The notes: a model not told the origin generated them from the sequence alone. A stretch of DNA of 64,000 bases from Priestia abyssalis (GCF_002019595.1 NZ_KV917369.1:4666624-4730623), one strand, 5' to 3'; shown: positions 50,628-59,825, counted from the first letter of the stretch. Numbers and translations: made by a program.

Positions 50628-51653
50628 TTACCGGCCTTCCTTTACAGTTCTCATGAAAAAAAGTTCCAATATGAGCGACTTATCCATTTTTCCCATTTTC
50701 ATTTCGTAATCCGCTTCTGCAAGCTCCTTCATAATAGTCTGCAACTGATTTTCGCTAAATAGTTTACTTTGCTGTAAAGCAAGCTTAATACGAAACGGGT
50801 GAACCTTCAAAGAGTGTGCAATTTGCTGTTGACCATATCCTTGATTTCCCAAGAGTTTCGAATGGTAAATCAAGCGAAACTGAGTAGCCAATAACGATAA
50901 TATCTTAATAGGCTCTTCATTATTTTGCAATAAATCCCGATACAGGTGCATGGCCTTCATAGAGTCTTGCTTCACTACGGCATCGACAAGCGAGAATACA
51001 TTCTGCTCCAGTGATCTTGCCACCAACAGCGAAACGACTTCTTCCGTAATCGTTTGCCCTTCCCCTGTATATAATACAAGTTTTTGCAATTCATTTAAAA
51101 CCACCGTCAAATTAAGACCAGTCAGCTGTAAAAACAGCTGCTTTGCCCCTTCTGTCATCGTTACAGACGATGCTTTTAACTCATTGTCAATCCATGTTCG
51201 GATGTCTTCTTCTCCCAATTCATTCATTTCAATGCATTCTGCGCTCTTTTTCAATAACTTCGTAATTTTCTTTCGTTCATCCAGCTTTGAATAAGGCACA
51301 ACGATGATCATCACTGTAAAGGGGGAAGGCTCCTCAATGTATTGCTGCAACTTTTCTACATTATGTACTACTTTTTCCTTTGACTTTTCAGACGTCAAGA
51401 ACACCGCATTATTTAAAACAACGACACGCCTTTCTCCAAAGAAAGGCAATGTTTCTGCATCTTCAACCCCTTGCTCCACAGGAACTTCTTCCAAATCGTA
51501 AGTCGATAAATTGAAACTTTGCTCTTCTTCATTCAATGCTGCATCAATAATTTTTTTTCTCATTTCTTTTACTAAAAATGCATTTGTTCCGTATAGTAAA
51601 TAAATAGGTGATAACTGATCTTTTTTCACTTTTTTCCAACTATGTAATACCAA
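50628..51653 (-). CDS. holA: DNA polymerase III delta subunit HolA
   Basis: HolA is the clamp-loader subunit that opens the sliding clamp. The longest frame starts at 51695, but GGGAGAGG lies 7 bp before a TTG at 51653, which gives a family-like start (VLHSWKKVKK) and 341 residues. SPIYLLYGTNAFLVKEM, FFGERRVVVLNN, NEEPIKILSLLATQFRLIYHSK and HSLKVHPFRIKLALQQ are characteristic. In B. subtilis it is yqeN, likewise next to rpsT and comEC. Confidence 0.92.
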   Translation of the reverse strand: MVLHSWKKVKKDQLSPIYLLYGTNAFLVKEMRKKIIDAALNEEEQSFNLSTYDLEEVPVEQGVEDAETLPFFGERRVVVLNNAVFLTSEKSKEKVVHNVEKLQQYIEEPSPFTVMIIVVPYSKLDERKKITKLLKKSAECIEMNELGEEDIRTWIDNELKASSVTMTEGAKQLFLQLTGLNLTVVLNELQKLVLYTGEGQTITEEVVSLLVARSLEQNVFSLVDAVVKQDSMKAMHLYRDLLQNNEEPIKILSLLATQFRLIYHSKLLGNQGYGQQQIAHSLKVHPFRIKLALQQSKLFSENQLQTIMKELAEADYEMKMGKMDKSLILELFFMRTVKEGR

Positions 51654-51732
51654 GGGTTTGCCTCTCCCATTCCTTCTTTTTTCTTCATTTACCATCGTAC
51701 AAAGATTAAGACCTTTTTACAAGTTGTCCTCT

Positions 51733-51905
51733 AAGAAAAGCGGAGAAAGCTCGTTTATGCTCATAGGGAACTGGCAGCCTCAAACGCGACGTCCTGCACT
51801 TCGGAAGCGTCGACGTTTGAACATCCTGTTCTTCAAGTTACCGTAGAGCATAGCTTGCGCAGCTAGACAATAAGAAGTCCCGCTTAGCTCCTGGAACTGA
51901 ACACG
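51733..51905. repeat. GTCGCCTCYGCTTTTCTTT-type repeat, inverted copy between holA and yqzM
   Basis: It begins AAGAAAAGCGGAGAAAGC, has the core CGACGTCCTGCACTTCGG and AAGCGTCGACG, and ends GCAGCTAGACAATAAGAAG. It is in reverse orientation to the 39735 and 55375 copies. In the rest of the 511-bp gap a hairpin AGGGAATTGC/GCAATTCCCT (51943-51972) may end a transcript; otherwise nothing is seen up to 52100. Confidence 0.55.
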
Positions 51906-52164
51906 AATGTGAAAAGTTTCATACTTTTTGATGCATAAGCAAAGGGAATTGCAAACGAAAAAGCAATTCCCTGATCTATGATAAACACTGCCAAAAGAAG
52001 CCCTAGGATACTTTTTTGTCAGTGAGTGTCCCTTTCTAGTTATTATGGACAGCAGACCTTGAACTATTTGTGACAACTCTTGTCAGCAAAGGAAAACGGT
52101 TTCTTGCATATGGATTTTTTCATATTTTTGCCTTATACTAAAGAATGAAATAGGAGGGGTAGCT

Positions 52165-52299
52165 GTGAATCAGTTTGAGAAAAATGTCCAAAGTACACGA
52201 AACGATGCAGTCGACTCAGGTGTAGGATTTGTCGTTTCATTCGGATTTTTCGCAACAATGTTTATCATTGCAACTATCGTACAATTAGTCGCATCTTGA
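52165..52299 (+). CDS. YqzM-like small membrane protein
   Basis: The 44-residue protein starts at GTG after AGGAGGGG. Residues 1-18 are polar (NQFEKNVQSTRNDAVDSG), followed by one membrane helix VGFVVSFGFFATMFIIATIV. It lies between holA and comEC, like B. subtilis yqzM, and points toward comEC. Function is unknown. Confidence 0.85.
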   Translation: MNQFEKNVQSTRNDAVDSGVGFVVSFGFFATMFIIATIVQLVAS

Positions 52300-52430
52300 T
52301 ATCCAAAATGATATCGATCCGCCTGCTCCCAGTAGGCAGAAAGTGGCTGTCCCATAAGTTCTAAACAGGCCACGAAATGATTTTTTACTGAGAGGATTCG
52401 TCACTCGATTCCCATGACAGGACCTTTCAG

Positions 52431-52476
52431 GAGGATGAGTCAAAAGGTGTGTTTTTCAACCTTTTGACTCATCCTC
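52431..52476. repeat. Composite double-hairpin repeat, copy 4
   Basis: An 18-bp perfect stem GAGGATGAGTCAAAAGGT (52431-52448, partner 52459-52476) is followed by TTTT. GGACCTTTCAG precedes it, the end of the second module whose left arm has decayed. It is the terminator for yqzM and comEC, which converge here. Confidence 0.75.
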
Positions 52477-52495
52477 TTTTTATATTTGTTATATG

Positions 52496-54802
52496 TTATG
52501 GAATTTGCTGATGGAAGGTTCCTTTGTTTTGACGAAATCTAAAATAAACCGCTCCATCCTCATCCGTACGAAAAAGAAGGATCTTCCTTTTCTCAAATTC
52601 TTCGATAACAGAAGAGTGAGGATGTTGATAACGATTATGCTTCCCTACCGAAATGATGGCTGCTTTTGGCTTGATATGATCTAAAAACAAAGAAGAACTG
52701 GAGGTTTTACTTCCATGATGACCTACTTTTAAGATATCTGCTCTCAGAGCCGGGAAATCCTTCACAAGCTGTTCCTCTCCGCTAAGCTCCAAATCACCTG
52801 TAAACAGCCACGTCAGTCCTCCAAGCTTTGTATAGAGGACAAGCGACTGGTCATTTTTTGATTTTTCATTTCCTGTTGGAGATAATACGTAAAAAGAAAA
52901 ATTTCCCTCCCTCCACATATCCCCCTTTTCTGCAAGTATCACGTCTATACCTTGAGATCGGGATTTCTCAACCAAATTTTTTTCTAATTCAGCTAACGAA
53001 TCCTTTTTTCCTATCACGAGTTCTTGAACCTTTACATTGTTTAAGATGGTTTCAGCAGCGCCAGCATGGTCGTAATCTCCATGTGTAATAAACAATTTAT
53101 CGATTTGGCGAATTCCCCGTGCATAAAAAAATGGAAGCAGCACATCTTTTCCGACTTCAAATGAATGGCGTTTTTCCTGCCAAGGTTCTTTTTCAAACGA
53201 CACCTTGCCACCCGTGTCCACTAAATACACACCTTTTCGATAAGGAAGTTCAATTAAAATGCTGTCTCCTTGTCCCACATCAATGACTGTCACACGTCCC
53301 TCTGCGCTCATATCAAATTGGTAATATTGGAACAGCATTAACAGAACGAGGCAGCTTCCAGCCCATACACGGTGCTTCCCATTGCTTTCCCATGCCGCAA
53401 ACAACCAGAGCATTCCTATATATAAACTTATAGTAACCAAAAGAGAAGGCTGTCCAAAAATTAATCGAGTGTAAGGAAACGTTACGGCAAAAGCAACTAG
53501 ACGATCGCTTACATCCAGCAGCATATTTAATATAAAGGAAAGCGTCTCTCCTAAGAAGGGAACGATCATGAGCAAACATAAAATACATAAACATGCCGGA
53601 AGAATAACCATAGAAAAAAGGGGAATGAACAATAAATTTAGAGGGAGGCTTAAGAGCGATATTTGGTAAAAGTGATATAAAATCAATGGTAAAGAGCTTA
53701 ACTGGGAAACAATACTCGCTGCCAGCAATTGATGCCAAAAAGACGCAGAGGTGTTCTCGATAAGACGATGGGACATGATAAGGAAAAAGCTTACGACAAA
53801 TGAAAGCTGGAATCCTATATGGTATATATAGTACGGATCCGCCGCCAACATTAGAAGAAACGTAAGGCTGATTGCATCATGAGGCGTCATCGCCGTTTTC
53901 ATGAACAGCACCATTAAAACCAACACTGTCATCATAACGGCCCTTATTACAGACGGGGCAGCCCCGGCTATAATCGCATAAAACGGAAGAATAAGCAGTA
54001 AGAATGCAGTGGCCCTTTCTCGGGTTACCCCTAATCGAATCAACACGTAAAAAATCATTCCTGCTAAAAAACCAACATGCAAACCCGATATAGCCAGTAA
54101 ATGAATCACACCGCCTTCTTGATAATGTTGCAGTGTCTCTTCGCTTATATATTTTCTCTCGCCGTAAATGAGGGCCTGCATCATCCCCGCTGCTGGTTGA
54201 TCGACATGTTCACCGATAAAACGGAGTCCCTTGTCTCTCCACCGAGAAAAAGCATCCTTTATTCTGACATCTTCACGGCATTGTTCAACAGATATATCGG
54301 AAGCCTGCAATATCCAATGAATCCGTTGCTGATACAAATAATGTTCATAGTTAAATACCCCTGCATTCCTCTCTGTTTCCGGTTTGACCAGTTCACCGTT
54401 CAACCGACAAGAGAGACCTGCTTTTAACTGCTGAAGTTCATTCTTTTTCTCTTTTGAAACAGTAGTATATCTTACAATAACCGTTTCTTTAGAAAGTCGG
54501 AACTTAAAAGAAAGAGTTTGCCCATTAATATCCGGGACAGTGGAAATGCGACCTTGAAAAAAAGTGGTGGAAGGAGAAAGCGAGGTTTGATTCTGTTGTT
54601 CATTGATAATGTAATGGAAGGATAATAAAGCGGTAGCTGTAAAGCTAACATAAAAGATAAGATGAGAAAAAGAACGATACATCCAAACAAAATAAACAGC
54701 AGGAAGCATCCATAAAATCGGCTCCTTTACAGCTAAACATAAAAATAATACCAGTACTGATACGGCAGTATATACCCAATACCCCTTCATGCCCTCTATC
54801 AT
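52496..54802 (-). CDS. comEC: DNA uptake channel protein ComEC
   Basis: ComEC forms the membrane channel for single-stranded DNA in transformation. The 768-residue protein has N-terminal helices and an OB-like outer domain (about 70-190). The Competence domain has YGERKYISEETLQHYQEGGVIHLLAISGLHVGF and several membrane helices (about 200-480). A C-terminal metallo-beta-lactamase domain has VIDVGQGDSILIELP, FITHGDYDHAGAAET and LKVGHHGSKTSSSSLF and is probably a nuclease. Full length with no break, so the uptake machinery looks intact. Start ATG with a rather distant GGAGGTG. Confidence 0.96.
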   Translation of the reverse strand: MIEGMKGYWVYTAVSVLVLFLCLAVKEPILWMLPAVYFVWMYRSFSHLIFYVSFTATALLSFHYIINEQQNQTSLSPSTTFFQGRISTVPDINGQTLSFKFRLSKETVIVRYTTVSKEKKNELQQLKAGLSCRLNGELVKPETERNAGVFNYEHYLYQQRIHWILQASDISVEQCREDVRIKDAFSRWRDKGLRFIGEHVDQPAAGMMQALIYGERKYISEETLQHYQEGGVIHLLAISGLHVGFLAGMIFYVLIRLGVTRERATAFLLLILPFYAIIAGAAPSVIRAVMMTVLVLMVLFMKTAMTPHDAISLTFLLMLAADPYYIYHIGFQLSFVVSFFLIMSHRLIENTSASFWHQLLAASIVSQLSSLPLILYHFYQISLLSLPLNLLFIPLFSMVILPACLCILCLLMIVPFLGETLSFILNMLLDVSDRLVAFAVTFPYTRLIFGQPSLLVTISLYIGMLWLFAAWESNGKHRVWAGSCLVLLMLFQYYQFDMSAEGRVTVIDVGQGDSILIELPYRKGVYLVDTGGKVSFEKEPWQEKRHSFEVGKDVLLPFFYARGIRQIDKLFITHGDYDHAGAAETILNNVKVQELVIGKKDSLAELEKNLVEKSRSQGIDVILAEKGDMWREGNFSFYVLSPTGNEKSKNDQSLVLYTKLGGLTWLFTGDLELSGEEQLVKDFPALRADILKVGHHGSKTSSSSLFLDHIKPKAAIISVGKHNRYQHPHSSVIEEFEKRKILLFRTDEDGAVYFRFRQNKGTFHQQIP

Positions 54803-54874
54803 TCACATGTGTAAAACACCTCCATTGGTGATTAAACCTTTACTTCTTCTTAAAGAAACCATAAAGAAAGCTTC

Positions 54875-54904
54875 CATCCGTGGGAGTCCCTCTCCCACAG
54901 ATGG
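54875..54904 (-). repeat. Hairpin at the comEB-comEC junction
   Basis: CCATCCGTGGGAG and CTCCCACAGATGG pair with one mismatch around TCCCT, reaching the comEB stop. GCTTCCATC suggests a shortened member of the GGAAACTTCCATC family. It could weaken transcription from comEB into comEC. Confidence 0.5.
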
Positions 54905-55336
54905 TTATACCTTTTCTTTTTTATTACTAGGCAGATGAATCACGTCAATATCTTTTAAGAAATATTGATTCCATTCATTTGGATAGGCATTCCGATAGAC
55001 GATTTTTTTAATGCCTGATTGGGCCAGCGTTTTGGAGCACTTTTCGCATGATTCATGTGTAATATATGCCGTCGCCCCTTTTAACAAGTGCCTATCAGCA
55101 TGCAGGACCGCGTTTTCTTCGGCATGAAGACAACGAATGCAACGTCCATTCTGATCCTTTAAGCAGCCAATATCATGGCAATGGTCATGGCCATGTATCG
55201 ACCCGTTATAGCCAGTCGATACAATGTGTTTGTCTTTTACAATGACACAGCCCACATGTAACCGTTGACAAGTCGAACGGGTTGCCACTACTTCTGCAAT
55301 TTCCAAAAAATATTCATCCCAACTTTTTCTCGTCAC
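54905..55336 (-). CDS. comEB: ComEB, dCMP deaminase-like protein
   Basis: The 143-residue CDA-fold protein has zinc motif HAEENAV near residue 70 (CLHAEENAVLHADRHLL), preceded by C-rich GHDHCHDIGCLKDQNGRC, and followed by THESCEKCSKTL near 94. The zinc site is complete, so it can be an active deoxycytidylate deaminase. It is about 45 residues shorter than B. subtilis ComEB (189), lacking the C-terminal extension. It is not needed for transformation in B. subtilis. The GTG follows AGGAGGGG. Confidence 0.93.
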   Translation of the reverse strand: MTRKSWDEYFLEIAEVVATRSTCQRLHVGCVIVKDKHIVSTGYNGSIHGHDHCHDIGCLKDQNGRCIRCLHAEENAVLHADRHLLKGATAYITHESCEKCSKTLAQSGIKKIVYRNAYPNEWNQYFLKDIDVIHLPSNKKEKV

Positions 55337-55374
55337 TTCATTTTCCCCTCCTAAAGAAATTCCAATTTCCTATG

Positions 55375-55590
55375 GGACTAAGCAGGCTCGCTTTGCTTTT
55401 CTTTTTGTCTAGCTGCGGCTCCTAGCTCAGCACGGAAACAGATGATGGCTCTCATAAGGCAAAAAACGCCTTATGGATCAATCCCTATTTTCTTAGGCTC
55501 ACAGGATGTGAGTCATGCCGACGTTGCCACAGGACGTGGCGACCTTAGTCGGCCTTCCTTGAAAAGTCGCCTCCGCTTTTCTTTAGTGTA
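55375..55590. repeat. GTCGCCTCYGCTTTTCTTT-type repeat between comEA and comEB
   Basis: It contains TTGCTTTTCTTTTTGTCTAG, then CTGCGGCTCCTAGCTC, the core GATGTGAGTCATGCCGACG and TTGCCACAGGACGTGGCGAC, and ends GTCGCCTCCGCTTTTCTTTA. It is the most complete copy in the window. It fills most of the 300-bp gap 55337-55636. Confidence 0.6.
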
Positions 55591-55636
55591 ACGGCATTCA
55601 TCAAATATCGTCAATATTCTTATTTTTCGTTTTGCA

Positions 55637-56254
55637 TTATTGAATAGTGACTTGTTCCTGAATCTTTTCAAACGATTTCTCTCCGATACCGGATACATTC
55701 ATCAAATCTTCCGTTTTTTCAAATCCCCCTTGCTCTTCCCGATAAGTGATAATGGCTTCGGCTTTAGCCGGACCAATCCCCGGCAAAGACTGTAATTCTT
55801 CACTTGAGGCAGAATTAATGTTTACTAAATCAGCGGATTCTTCTTGTTGTAGAGGAAAAGTGGCGGAAGATAGAATCTCTCCTTCTTTTGGAACATAAAT
55901 GACCATTTCATCCTTTAGCTTTCCTGCTAAGTTTACTTGATTTTGGTCTGCATTTTCACGGAACCCTCCAGCTGATGCGATTGCATCTGTAACACGATCA
56001 CCTTGTCTCATTTCATATACGCCTGGTTGCTGCACCTCTCCTTTTACATCGACTATAACTTCATTCTTTGCTTCCGTTTTTATCGACAGCTGTTCATCAG
56101 AAGGTTCTTTCTCCCCTTTTTGAAATTCTTGTTCCCATTCATTTATAGACACAGCGCTTTCAACGGATGAAGAACGGTTCATAGACAGCCATAACAGAAA
56201 AACAATCAGAAATGTGATTCCAATGAAAATAATCGTTCTTTTGGATATTGCCAC
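55637..56254 (-). CDS. comEA: Competence DNA receptor ComEA
   Basis: ComEA binds incoming double-stranded DNA outside the membrane. GTG at 56254 has AAAGGAGGATG before it and gives 205 residues, so the 28 residues upstream in the longest frame are dropped. An N-terminal membrane anchor (IIFIGITFLIVFLLWL) is followed by a linker and an SLBB-type domain (VDVKGEVQQPGVYEMRQGDR). Two helix-hairpin-helix motifs near the end (LQSLPGIGPAKAEAIITY and LMNVSGIGEKSFEKI) bind DNA. The comEA-comEB distance is enlarged by a repeat. Confidence 0.94.
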   Translation of the reverse strand: MAISKRTIIFIGITFLIVFLLWLSMNRSSSVESAVSINEWEQEFQKGEKEPSDEQLSIKTEAKNEVIVDVKGEVQQPGVYEMRQGDRVTDAIASAGGFRENADQNQVNLAGKLKDEMVIYVPKEGEILSSATFPLQQEESADLVNINSASSEELQSLPGIGPAKAEAIITYREEQGGFEKTEDLMNVSGIGEKSFEKIQEQVTIQ

Positions 56255-56339
56255 TATACATCCTCCTTTGGGGCAACTCGTATTCATAAAGTTACAACTG
56301 ATTTCATATCGTGTAGGAGAGCAGTTTTTATCCCGCATG

Positions 56340-56460
56340 AACTGTCCGAACCCCCCTCTTCTGTAAATAGAAGTAAACGGACAGTAAAATACCCGGTTGG
56401 TTCAGTTTACTTTCAGTTAGGAATGACCTTCTGCTGAAAGAAGTTTCACTTTATATAGGA
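56340..56460. repeat. Diverged repeat between divergent comEA and comER
   Basis: ACTGTCCG and CGGACAGT (56340-56384) form a hairpin. CGGACAGTAAAATACCC and GAAGTTTCACTTTATATA follow and resemble parts of the 8153 repeat (CGGACAGTAAGACCCCC, GGAAGTTTCCTTTAT). The comER and comEA promoters must lie in or beside it. Confidence 0.45.
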
Positions 56461-56472
56461 GGGGATGAAACA

Positions 56473-57294
56473 GTGAACATAGGGTTTATTGGAACAGGAA
56501 ATATGGGGAAAATATTGATTGAGGCATTGCTTGAATCGAAAAAGATTCAGCCTGAAAACATAACGATTACAAATCGTACTATTAAAAAAGCCGATGCTAT
56601 CCAAGCCCAGCATCCCTCAATAAAAGTGGTGAAAACAGCGAAAGAAGTGGTTCAACACTCAGACGTTATTTTTCTCTGTGTAAAACCATTGGATATTCAC
56701 CCCCTTTTAATACAACTGAAACATGACTTACAGCCTGATCAATGTATTGTATCCATTACAAGTCCTATTTCTGTTGAGCAGCTTGAGAGTATCTCTGATT
56801 GTCAAGTTGCTCGTATCATACCGAGCATCACAAACAGGGCATTGGCGGGTGTTTCGCTCTTTACTTATGGGAAAAGTTGCAGTAAAAAGTACCAGCAAGC
56901 CTTATATGAGTTATTCTCGGCTATATCTCATCCTGTCATAATCGATCATTCTATTACAAGGATTGCATCTGACATCGTCAGTTGCGGACCGGCATTCTTT
57001 AGCTTTCTCCTGCAAAAATTTGTTGCCGCTGCAGTAAAGGAAACAAACATTTCAAAAGAAACAGCAACAGAACTTGCTGGTCAAATGATTATGGGGATGG
57101 GAAAATTGCTGGAAAAAGAGATTTTTACATTACCGACTTTACAAGAAAAGGTATCCGTAAAAGGCGGCGTTACGGGGGAAGGAATTAAAGTGTTGGAAGC
57201 GGAGATTGGTCCTTTATTTGAACATATGTTTCAGCAAACACATGCAAAGTATCATGAGGACATTGAACAGATTCATCGCCAATTCAATGCATAG
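56473..57294 (+). CDS. comER: ComER, pyrroline-5-carboxylate reductase-like protein
   Basis: A 273-residue ProC-family protein with the NAD(P) motif IGFIGTGNMGKILIEALLES at the start, SDVIFLCVKPLDI near residue 73, RIIPSITNRALAG near 115 and the C-terminal VSVKGGVTGEGIKVLE. It is divergent from comEA with a 218-bp gap, as in B. subtilis. A proline-synthesis role is doubtful; work in Bacillus links ComER to sporulation and biofilm entry rather than transformation. GTG start with AGGAGGGGATG. Confidence 0.9.
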   Translation: MNIGFIGTGNMGKILIEALLESKKIQPENITITNRTIKKADAIQAQHPSIKVVKTAKEVVQHSDVIFLCVKPLDIHPLLIQLKHDLQPDQCIVSITSPISVEQLESISDCQVARIIPSITNRALAGVSLFTYGKSCSKKYQQALYELFSAISHPVIIDHSITRIASDIVSCGPAFFSFLLQKFVAAAVKETNISKETATELAGQMIMGMGKLLEKEIFTLPTLQEKVSVKGGVTGEGIKVLEAEIGPLFEHMFQQTHAKYHEDIEQIHRQFNA

Positions 57295-57400
57295 TCCTCA
57301 CCATATATTATTTTGACAGAAATCGATGGTTATCCTTCAAACTTAAACTATTTTTAATTTTTAAGCTGTCTCCTAAATCTCAAATCAATCATAAAAACAT

Positions 57401-57446
57401 GATGATGGTTCCAAAGGGATGCTTTTTTCCCTTTGGAACCATCATC
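57401..57446. terminator. Convergent terminator between comER and yqeM
   Basis: 19-bp perfect arms starting GATGATGGTTCCAAAGG and ending CCTTTGGAACCATCATC with a TGCTTTTT loop. It abuts the yqeM stop codon. T-rich on both outer sides. Confidence 0.88.
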
Positions 57447-58190
57447 TTATTTTTTTATAGCTGAAAAGAAGAGACGTTCACTGGTATTTGTTGGTGGATG
57501 ATCTGAAAAATCGGCTGTTATTTGTATATCATCAAAACCCGCTTCACAAAGCCACTCCACATACACTCCAGCAGAGAATGTACGCTGCTGATGAGATTCC
57601 TCAAAGCGCTCATAACGCCCCGTTTCATCTCGAACAAAAAACGTCAATTCATGCTCAACAGAATGCTCCTGTTCCCCTTTGAAGCAATCCCAAATATACG
57701 AGACATCATCTCCTGCATAAGCAAACGTTTCTTCAGCAAATACCTTATCCATTTTATACGGAGAGTGAACGTCAAATAAAAATAACCCGCCTTGTTTCAG
57801 ATGGTTCGAAACTGCCGAAAAAGTTTGCTGTACTTCCTCAGCAGACTGTAAATAATTTAACGAATCACAAAAAATGCCTACACAATCAAAGAACTCCCCT
57901 AATTCAAGTTCTGTCATGTTTTGCTGGAATAAAGGAATAGAAAAGCCTTCTTTCTGTGCCTTTTCTTGGGCAATCATCAACATGTCATCGGATAAATCGA
58001 TTCCTGTTACATCATAACCTTGGTTGGCCAAACGAATGGTCACTTGCCCTGTTCCGCAAGCTACATCGAGTATTTTAGGCTGATGGATCCCTGTTCGGGA
58101 AAGCTCCTTTTGAATGTATTTCACCCATTGATCATATGGAACATCTTGCATCAATCGGTCATATACATAGGCAAACCGTCCGTAGTTCAT
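57447..58190 (-). CDS. SAM-dependent methyltransferase YqeM
   Basis: A 247-residue class I methyltransferase with ILDVACGTGQVTIRLANQGY near residue 40 and GIDLSDDMLMIAQEKA near 62. GLFLFDVHSPYKM near 130 and a beta-rich C-terminal insertion follow. The start shares ATGA with the end of rsfS, so the two are coupled. The substrate is unknown. Confidence 0.88.
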   Translation of the reverse strand: MNYGRFAYVYDRLMQDVPYDQWVKYIQKELSRTGIHQPKILDVACGTGQVTIRLANQGYDVTGIDLSDDMLMIAQEKAQKEGFSIPLFQQNMTELELGEFFDCVGIFCDSLNYLQSAEEVQQTFSAVSNHLKQGGLFLFDVHSPYKMDKVFAEETFAYAGDDVSYIWDCFKGEQEHSVEHELTFFVRDETGRYERFEESHQQRTFSAGVYVEWLCEAGFDDIQITADFSDHPPTNTSERLFFSAIKK

Positions 58191-58543
58191 GAATTTAACA
58201 CTTCTTGAATATCAACTTCCGGTGCATCTCCCCATAATCGTTCCAGATTATAGTAAGAACGCTCATCTTTATGGAATACATGTGCAATAACGTCTCCCAG
58301 GTCAACGAGTACCCAGCGTGCTTCATCAAATCCTTCCAATCGTTTCACATGGATATCGTTCTCATTGGCACGCTCTTTAATTTCACGAGCGATCGCTTGA
58401 ACTTGTTTGTCCGAATTCCCATGGCAAATTAAAAAATAATCGGCAATTAACGAGATTCCTTTCATATTTAAAACAATCATATCATCTGCTCTTTTGTCAT
58501 CTGCCGCTTGAACCACCATTGATAATAAATCACGCTCTTGCAT
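58187..58543 (-). CDS. rsfS: Ribosomal silencing factor RsfS
   Basis: A 118-residue protein of the Iojap/RsfS family. It binds L14 and prevents subunit joining in starved cells. NMKGISLIADYFLICHGNSDKQVQAIA near residue 24, RWVLVDLGDVIAHVFHKDER near 75 and YYNLERLWGDAPE near 97 are typical. One base separates it from yqeK. It overlaps yqeM by 4 bp. Confidence 0.95.
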   Translation of the reverse strand: MQERDLLSMVVQAADDKRADDMIVLNMKGISLIADYFLICHGNSDKQVQAIAREIKERANENDIHVKRLEGFDEARWVLVDLGDVIAHVFHKDERSYYNLERLWGDAPEVDIQEVLNS

Positions 58544-59107
58544 TTATTTACCTCCTGTAACTAAGCTGTTATATGTAAAAATCGTGTCTGGATAAATCAT
58601 TTGATTTTTCTTCAATAAAAACATAATGGTATTCCTTAAAGATTGTATTAAAGCTTTGTCCAAATCCTGCCGGGCCAACTCTCTTACTTCTTTTGCCCCT
58701 GGAAAAACCCTGCCCGGTTCAATATAGTCTGCTACATATACAATTTTCTCTAGCAGCGTCATATTTGGGCGCCCTGATGTATGATAACGAATGGCATCCA
58801 ATACATCACGTTCTGTTATTCCTGCTTCTTTTTCAACCAGATAGGCTCCCACCGGTGCATGCCATAATTCCATATTATGAACCAGCAAATCTTTAGGCAT
58901 GTTTTGCTCAAGAATAATTTGTTTCATCTCTTCCTTTGAACGAAACTTAGCATAATCATGAAAAATAGCGGCCAGCTCCGCCTTTTTCACATCCCCTCCG
59001 TAACGCTCTGCCAGCTCGATGGAGGTTTCCATCACACCAATTGTATGAATGTACCGATGTTCCGTCAGCTGTTCCTTTACAAGCGCTAACGCTCTCTCAC
59101 GATCCAT
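58544..59107 (-). CDS. yqeK: HD-domain diadenosine tetraphosphatase YqeK
   Basis: A 187-residue HD-superfamily protein with HRYIHTIGVMETSIELAERYG at the start, AAIFHDYAKFR near residue 48, WHAPVGAYL near 82 and AIRYHTSGRPNM near 106. YqeK proteins cleave Ap4A symmetrically to ADP. It overlaps nadD by 11 bp, a conserved pairing. Confidence 0.93.
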   Translation of the reverse strand: MDRERALALVKEQLTEHRYIHTIGVMETSIELAERYGGDVKKAELAAIFHDYAKFRSKEEMKQIILEQNMPKDLLVHNMELWHAPVGAYLVEKEAGITERDVLDAIRYHTSGRPNMTLLEKIVYVADYIEPGRVFPGAKEVRELARQDLDKALIQSLRNTIMFLLKKNQMIYPDTIFTYNSLVTGGK

Positions 59108-59669
59108 ATAAATGATTCTCCTCTATATAGATTTTCACTTCATCAGGGACTAAATAGCGAATGGTCTTCCCATTTTTTATTTTTTCCCGAATAAGTGACG
59201 AAGATAAATCGACCATTGGGGCCTCTATCTGTAAAATAGGATAAGGAGATTGGCTATTATAACCGGGACGGTTTACTCCCACAAAAGTAACCAAATGCAA
59301 CAGCTCTTCAATTCGATGCCACTCGGCTAAGCTCTCAATCATGTCTCCTCCGATAATAAAATGAAAAACCGCATCCGGATATTGTTCACGTAAAATCATC
59401 ATCGTTTCATATGTATAAGATGTGCCGCCTCTTTCAAACTCAATAGCTTGAACGCGAAAGGCCGAATTCCCTTCTACAGCCTTTTCCATCATTTTTAAAC
59501 GATGAAGCGGCTCTGTTGATTCATCGTTCTCTTTATGAGGAGGCACATATGCAGGCATAAACCAAACTTCATCCAGCAATAAGGCATCCTTCACTTCGTT
59601 TGCCATAATTAAATGCCCCATATGAGGCGGATTAAACGTGCCGCCTAAAATACCGATTTTTTTCAACAA
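59097..59669 (-). CDS. nadD: Nicotinate mononucleotide adenylyltransferase NadD
   Basis: NadD makes nicotinate adenine dinucleotide in NAD synthesis. The 190-residue protein has KIGILGGTFNPPHMGHLIMA, with the nucleotidyl transfer HxGH, and DLSSSLIREKIKNGK near residue 153. The TTG start follows AAAGGAGACGGAGA. A repeat element (59686-59814) is inserted between it and yqeI. Confidence 0.96.
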   Translation of the reverse strand: MLKKIGILGGTFNPPHMGHLIMANEVKDALLLDEVWFMPAYVPPHKENDESTEPLHRLKMMEKAVEGNSAFRVQAIEFERGGTSYTYETMMILREQYPDAVFHFIIGGDMIESLAEWHRIEELLHLVTFVGVNRPGYNSQSPYPILQIEAPMVDLSSSLIREKIKNGKTIRYLVPDEVKIYIEENHLYGS

Positions 59670-59685
59670 TCTCCGTCTCCTTTTA

Positions 59686-59814
59686 GAGGTTGTTCAAAAA
59701 GCCTGAGAAAAATGACGGTCACATTTACTTGTATAAGAAGTACTGATCCGACTTTCGCCGCAGGATGCGCGTTTTTTAGTCGGAATTCGTCACTCTCCTC
59801 TTTTTTGAACAAGC
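59686..59814. repeat. TTCAAAAAGYCYGRGAAAAA repeat upstream of nadD
   Basis: It begins GAGGTTGTTCAAAAAGCCTG and AGAAAAATGACGGTC, and ends CTCTTTTTTGAACAAGC. The ends are inverted (TTGTTCAAAAA/TTTTTTGAACAA). It contains CCGACTTTCGCCG and TTTAGTCGG, which pair. It fills nearly all of the yqeI-nadD gap. Confidence 0.6.
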
Positions 59815-59825
59815 ATTTTTACTGA

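Noticed and set aside
51780..52076. Minus-strand frame of 98 codons between holA and yqzM
   Set aside because: It is contained in a repeat element with its hairpins, and the sequence (Cys- and Arg-rich, irregular) does not look like a protein.
55513..55698. Minus-strand frame of 61 codons between comEA and comEB
   Set aside because: It overlaps the end of comEA and the repeat at 55375-55590, with no credible start. It is repeat-derived.
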